From: Bifidobacterium choerinum | GTDB taxonomy: Bacteria > Actinomycetota > Actinomycetes > Actinomycetales > Bifidobacteriaceae | Reading direction: 5' to 3' | Assembly (NCBI RefSeq): GCF_000741135.1 | Contig: NZ_JGYU01000008.1 | Location: 1-64,000, forward strand | Length of the DNA: 64,000 nt | Shown: in pieces, positions 61,368-64,000 of the stretch | Numbering within the stretch: position 1 is the stretch's first letter | How the letters are laid out: every line of letters begins with the position of its first letter | Translations under genes and position numbers: made by a program | Notes under the pieces: generated by a model | The model's input: only the letters and a program-made list of their open reading frames with translations | Told to the model about the DNA's origin: nothing | Database searches by the model: none

Positions 61368-62258
61368 TCACGGCCGGCTCCCGATCCACTGCGGCGCGAC
61401 GCCGCGCAGCAGCGCCGTCAGGATGATGCCCGCCAGACGCATGCCCTCATCGAGCATGATCGCCTGCGTCGCCGTCTCGAGCGCGCGGGAGTCGCCGATC
61501 CACCACATCCCGTAGGCGGCGACGGCGAGCGGATGCGCGGCGAAGCCGTCCGGCACGATCTGCGCGGCGCGTTCGCATATCTCGACGCCGCGCAGGATGC
61601 GTTCGACGTCGGGCGCCTCCTGCGCCGCGAACGCCGCATTGAGCTCGCGCTCCATGCGCGCGGCGTTGCCGGGCGCGTGCGGATGCACGGCGAAGCCGAT
61701 GAAATCCGCCGGGTCGCGCGCGCCCTCGGGGCCCACGAGCGTCATGATGAGCGCGTCGCGCGAGGCGAGCGAATCGGTCATCGTCACGGCGAGCGCGCAC
61801 AGCTTGTCCGCCTCGCAGTCGAAGGGGTCGAAGTCGTCGGCGTCGAGCCATGCGAGCCAGTCGGCGCAGACGGCGGCGAAGCGCTCGCCGGTCGCCTCGT
61901 CGGGCCCGCGGTCGCGGCAGCGCTCGCGGTAGCGCTCGCGCAGCGCCTCGCAGCGTGCGGCGTCGCGTTCGTCGACGATCCGTTCCTCATCCGGTTCGAA
62001 TCCCTCGCCCGGGACGAACAGCGCGCAGACGTCCGCGTCCCCGTCCCCGTCCCGTTGTTCCGTCGCCGCGGCGCGCGTCCGTCCGCCGCACGCCGCCGGC
62101 GCCGCATCGGCGCCCCCTGCGGCATCGATGTCCCGCACGGCATCGCCATTCTGTGCGGCGTCACAGCATCCCGCCGTCCCGACGTCCGCGGCGGCGCCGA
62201 TGTCCTCCGCCGTCCCGATGTCCGCGGCCGTCCTGATGTCCCTGGTGTCCTCGCTCAT
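61368..62258 (-). CDS. DUF4192 family protein with repetitive N-terminus
   Basis: The roughly 296-residue protein has a C-terminal part like DUF4192: SLASRDALIMTLVGPEGA, then EICERAAQIVPDG and the WWIGD..A..IMLDEGMRLAGI segment. The first about 70 residues are an Ala/Asp/Gly-rich repeat and probably disordered. GGAGGACATG puts the start at 62258 rather than at the ATG one codon upstream (62261). The gap to rpoD (165 nt) shows no gene. Function unknown. Confidence 0.65.
   Translation of the reverse strand: MSEDTRDIRTAADIGTAEDIGAAADVGTAGCCDAAQNGDAVRDIDAAGGADAAPAACGGRTRAAATEQRDGDGDADVCALFVPGEGFEPDEERIVDERDAARCEALRERYRERCRDRGPDEATGERFAAVCADWLAWLDADDFDPFDCEADKLCALAVTMTDSLASRDALIMTLVGPEGARDPADFIGFAVHPHAPGNAARMERELNAAFAAQEAPDVERILRGVEICERAAQIVPDGFAAHPLAVAAYGMWWIGDSRALETATQAIMLDEGMRLAGIILTALLRGVAPQWIGSRP
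62181..62252. repeat. Tandem 18-nt repeat (four degenerate units) in the DUF4192 gene
   Basis: Units begin GACGTCC or GATGTCC at 62181, 62199, 62217 and 62235, coding for imperfect Asp-Ile/Val-Gly/Arg-x-Ala repeats near the N-terminus. Confidence 0.6.
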
Positions 62259-62404
62259 CATGTCCTCCGTTCGTCATGCCTGTCCTGTCGCCGGACGTCC
62301 GCCCGGCGCCGTCCGGATCCCCGTCGGCCCGGACGTGTCTCCACTCTCGCCGTCCCGCAGGCGCCGTGTCCACCCGGACGGGGGCATGTGTACGGACGGT
62401 GCGG

Positions 62405-62516
62405 TTGTCCACAATTCACGGCCGGAGGAATCCGCCGCGACGTGGGTGTCGCGCGCCGGACTCACGCTCCGGCGCGTCCGCGTCGGGCGCCGGCGATTGT
62501 CGCAACACTGTGGATG
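62405..62516. promoter_or_regulatory. Two DnaA-box-like sequences in the gap before the polyprenyl synthase gene
   Basis: TTGTCCACA is at 62405-62413, and CTGTGGATG (complement CATCCACAG) at 62508-62516 just before the ATG. AACACT at 62504-62509, 8 nt before the ATG, could be a -10. Binding is inferred only. Confidence 0.3.
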
Positions 62517-62517
62517 A

Positions 62518-63615
62518 ATGGCAGCTATGAGCTCCTCGACAGACTTGCAGCAGATCGAATCGCGAATCGGCGCGCTCGTGCGTGAATACGCGGGACTGGC
62601 CCGGCAGGCCGACATCCCCCCGGAGCTCGACGACACACTCGAGCGCACGATCGACCAGGCCGTCGTCTCGAGCGAGGGCGGCAAGAGGCTGCGCGCGCTG
62701 CTCGCGCTCGGCGCCTACGACCTGCTCATGCCTGACGCCGGCGAGGCGAGGCGCAGCGCGATGCTCGACATCGCCTGCGCGATCGAGGTGTTCCAGACGG
62801 CGGCGCTCGTGCACGACGACATCATCGACGACGCCGACCTGCGTCGCGGCAAGCCGTCGGCGCACCGCGCGCTCGCGCAGGCGACGCACAGCGAGGCGAT
62901 CGGCAGGGGGCTGGGCGTCATGCTCGGCGACCTGCTCGCCACCGCATGCACGGCGATCATGGACGACGCGAGCCAGCGTCTCGACATCCCGCAGTCGCGG
63001 GACCTGCGCCGCGCGTTCATCACGATGCATCACGAGGTCGAGATCGGCCAGGTGCTCGACCTGGCGATCGAGCGCATGCCGCTGAGCGATCCGGACAAAC
63101 TCGGCAAGGCCTCCTACGAGGTGTTCCGCTGGAAGACGGCGAGCTACACGACGATCGCGCCGCTCGAGCTCGCGTTCCTCGCCTCCGGGATGGGCTCCGA
63201 CGACGCGACGCGCCATGCGATGGCGATCGGCTGGCCGCTCGGCGTGGCCTTCCAGCTCGCCGACGACCTCATCGACGTCATCGGCTCGTCGAAGCAGACC
63301 GGCAAGCCGGTCGGCGGCGACATCCGCGAGGGCAAGCGCACGGTGCTGCTGTCCGACGCGCTGCGCGCGGCATCGCCGAAGGATGCGCGCGAGCTCACGC
63401 GCATCTACGCGAAGCGCCGGCGCGGCCGGGCGGACGTCGAGCGCGTCACCGCGCTGATGCGCTCGACCGGCGCGGTCGAACGCTCCTACGCGCGCATCGG
63501 CGAGATGTGGACGCGCACGACCGACGCGATCGGCGCGATGGGGCTCGACGACGGGCGCAGCGCGCGGCTGACCGCGATCTGCGCGAGGTTCATCCCTCAG
63601 TCGGCGCGCACGTGA
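62518..63615 (+). CDS. Polyprenyl (geranylgeranyl/farnesyl) diphosphate synthase
   Basis: The 365-residue trans-prenyltransferase has the first Asp-rich motif DDIIDDADLRRGKPSAH (from residue 100), the GGKRLRALL segment, and the second motif FQLADDLIDVIG. It condenses isopentenyl diphosphate with allylic diphosphates to make longer isoprenoid chains. The start is 62518 or 62527; neither has a good ribosome site. It precedes the kinase gene. Confidence 0.9.
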   Translation: MAAMSSSTDLQQIESRIGALVREYAGLARQADIPPELDDTLERTIDQAVVSSEGGKRLRALLALGAYDLLMPDAGEARRSAMLDIACAIEVFQTAALVHDDIIDDADLRRGKPSAHRALAQATHSEAIGRGLGVMLGDLLATACTAIMDDASQRLDIPQSRDLRRAFITMHHEVEIGQVLDLAIERMPLSDPDKLGKASYEVFRWKTASYTTIAPLELAFLASGMGSDDATRHAMAIGWPLGVAFQLADDLIDVIGSSKQTGKPVGGDIREGKRTVLLSDALRAASPKDARELTRIYAKRRRGRADVERVTALMRSTGAVERSYARIGEMWTRTTDAIGAMGLDDGRSARLTAICARFIPQSART

Positions 63616-63631
63616 GCAGCACACCACCATG

Positions 63632-63637
63632 TAGAAT
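63632..63637 (+). promoter_or_regulatory. Predicted -10 box of the PknB-type gene
   Basis: TAGAAT lies 62 nt before ATG 63700. AAGGGA lies between; no clear -35. Confidence 0.35.
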
Positions 63638-63699
63638 GACCTCGTCATCGGCCATGCAGGCCGCACAGCATTTCTGGTAAGGGAAACGACGGATCAGGC

Positions 63700-64000
63700 A
63701 TGAGTGAAGCGCAGGATATGCCCAAGGACAGGCTCGTCGACGGTCGCTACCGCATCGTGCGCAAGATCGCGGACGGCGGCATGGCCACCGTCTACCAGGC
63801 GGTGGACGTCAGGCTCGGCCGCGACGTCGCGATCAAGATCATGCACCAGCAGCTCGCGCAGGGACCGTACCGCGAGCAGTTCATCGCGAGGTTCCACCGC
63901 GAGGCGAACGCGGCGGCCTCGATCGCGAGCCCCTACATCGTGCAGGTCTACGACTCCGGCGAGCACGACGGCCTCGACTACCTCGTCATGGAATACGTCA
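63700..64000 (+). CDS. PknB-type serine/threonine protein kinase (start only; cut by window edge)
   Basis: The visible 100 residues hold the N-terminal lobe of a Hanks-type kinase: the glycine loop IADGGMATVYQAVD, catalytic Lys in VAIKIM, the helix-C Glu in FHREANAAASI, and the hinge YLVMEYV. The C-terminal part, where PASTA repeats would be, lies outside the window. Such kinases control growth and division and could phosphorylate FHA proteins, including the exporter ATPase at 42633. Confidence 0.9.
   Translation, partial: MSEAQDMPKDRLVDGRYRIVRKIADGGMATVYQAVDVRLGRDVAIKIMHQQLAQGPYREQFIARFHREANAAASIASPYIVQVYDSGEHDGLDYLVMEYV

Overview
The window is high-GC, almost fully coding chromosomal DNA from an actinobacterium, most likely a member of the Bifidobacteriaceae. 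Pointers are the pyruvate formate-lyase/activase pair, the SepH, DUF4193 and DUF4192 proteins, the paired ClpP1/ClpP2, a housekeeping sigma factor with a long Lys/Ala-rich and acidic N-terminus, and the ParC, ParE, sigma factor, polyprenyl synthase and PknB-type genes in one stretch. The species cannot be named from the sequence. No plasmid, phage or CRISPR features are visible.

Layout. 1-7.5 kb: the front part of a two-domain ECF-type ABC ATPase (cut by the window edge), an O-acetylhomoserine sulfhydrylase-type enzyme, pyridoxamine kinase, then the overlapping trio yraN-comM-dprA (DNA uptake and processing type genes) preceded by a cluster of DnaA-box-like sequences. 7.5-11.1 kb: succinate dehydrogenase/fumarate reductase flavoprotein and iron-sulfur subunits with no membrane anchor gene nearby, and an O-methyltransferase-like protein. 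11.1-15.1 kb: a frameshifted TIGR00730/LOG gene, NhaA antiporter, a MalY/PatB C-S lyase and two tandem identical tRNA-Arg(ACG) genes. 15.2-22.4 kb, leftward: proteolysis and folding genes clpX, clpP2, clpP1, a ClC-type chloride transporter, trigger factor and RNase D. 22.4-26.3 kb: pyruvate formate-lyase and its activase, with CRP/GlxR-like dyads in front of pflB. 26.4-32.5 kb: a leftward run of metQ, metN, metI, an M20 amidohydrolase and glutamine-dependent NAD synthetase. 32.7-38.7 kb: HAD phosphatase, cyclophilin, Rel (ppGpp), dUTPase, DUF4193, SepH.

38.7-49.8 kb is the most accessory-looking part. It has a nucleotide pyrophosphatase-like gene, an orphan LytTR response regulator, a 63-residue small ORF preceded by short direct repeats, a two-gene exporter (ABC-2 permease plus an ATPase with two FHA domains, a split form of the Rv1747 architecture), topoisomerase IV subunit A, then a strikingly AT-rich island with one small lipoprotein gene and a degraded gene remnant, and a GRP-family sugar transporter.

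50-64 kb: a very large Lhr helicase, an MFS transporter divergent from a GT4 glycosyltransferase, topoisomerase IV subunit B, the primary sigma factor, a DUF4192 protein, a polyprenyl diphosphate synthase and the start of a PknB-type Ser/Thr kinase.

Recurrent features are long, often perfect inverted repeats acting as terminators between convergent or successive genes, and several genes whose -10 box lies exactly 7 nt before the ATG, which suggests leaderless transcripts. Start sites were chosen from Shine-Dalgarno spacing and family alignment by eye; promoter and regulator calls are pattern-based only.
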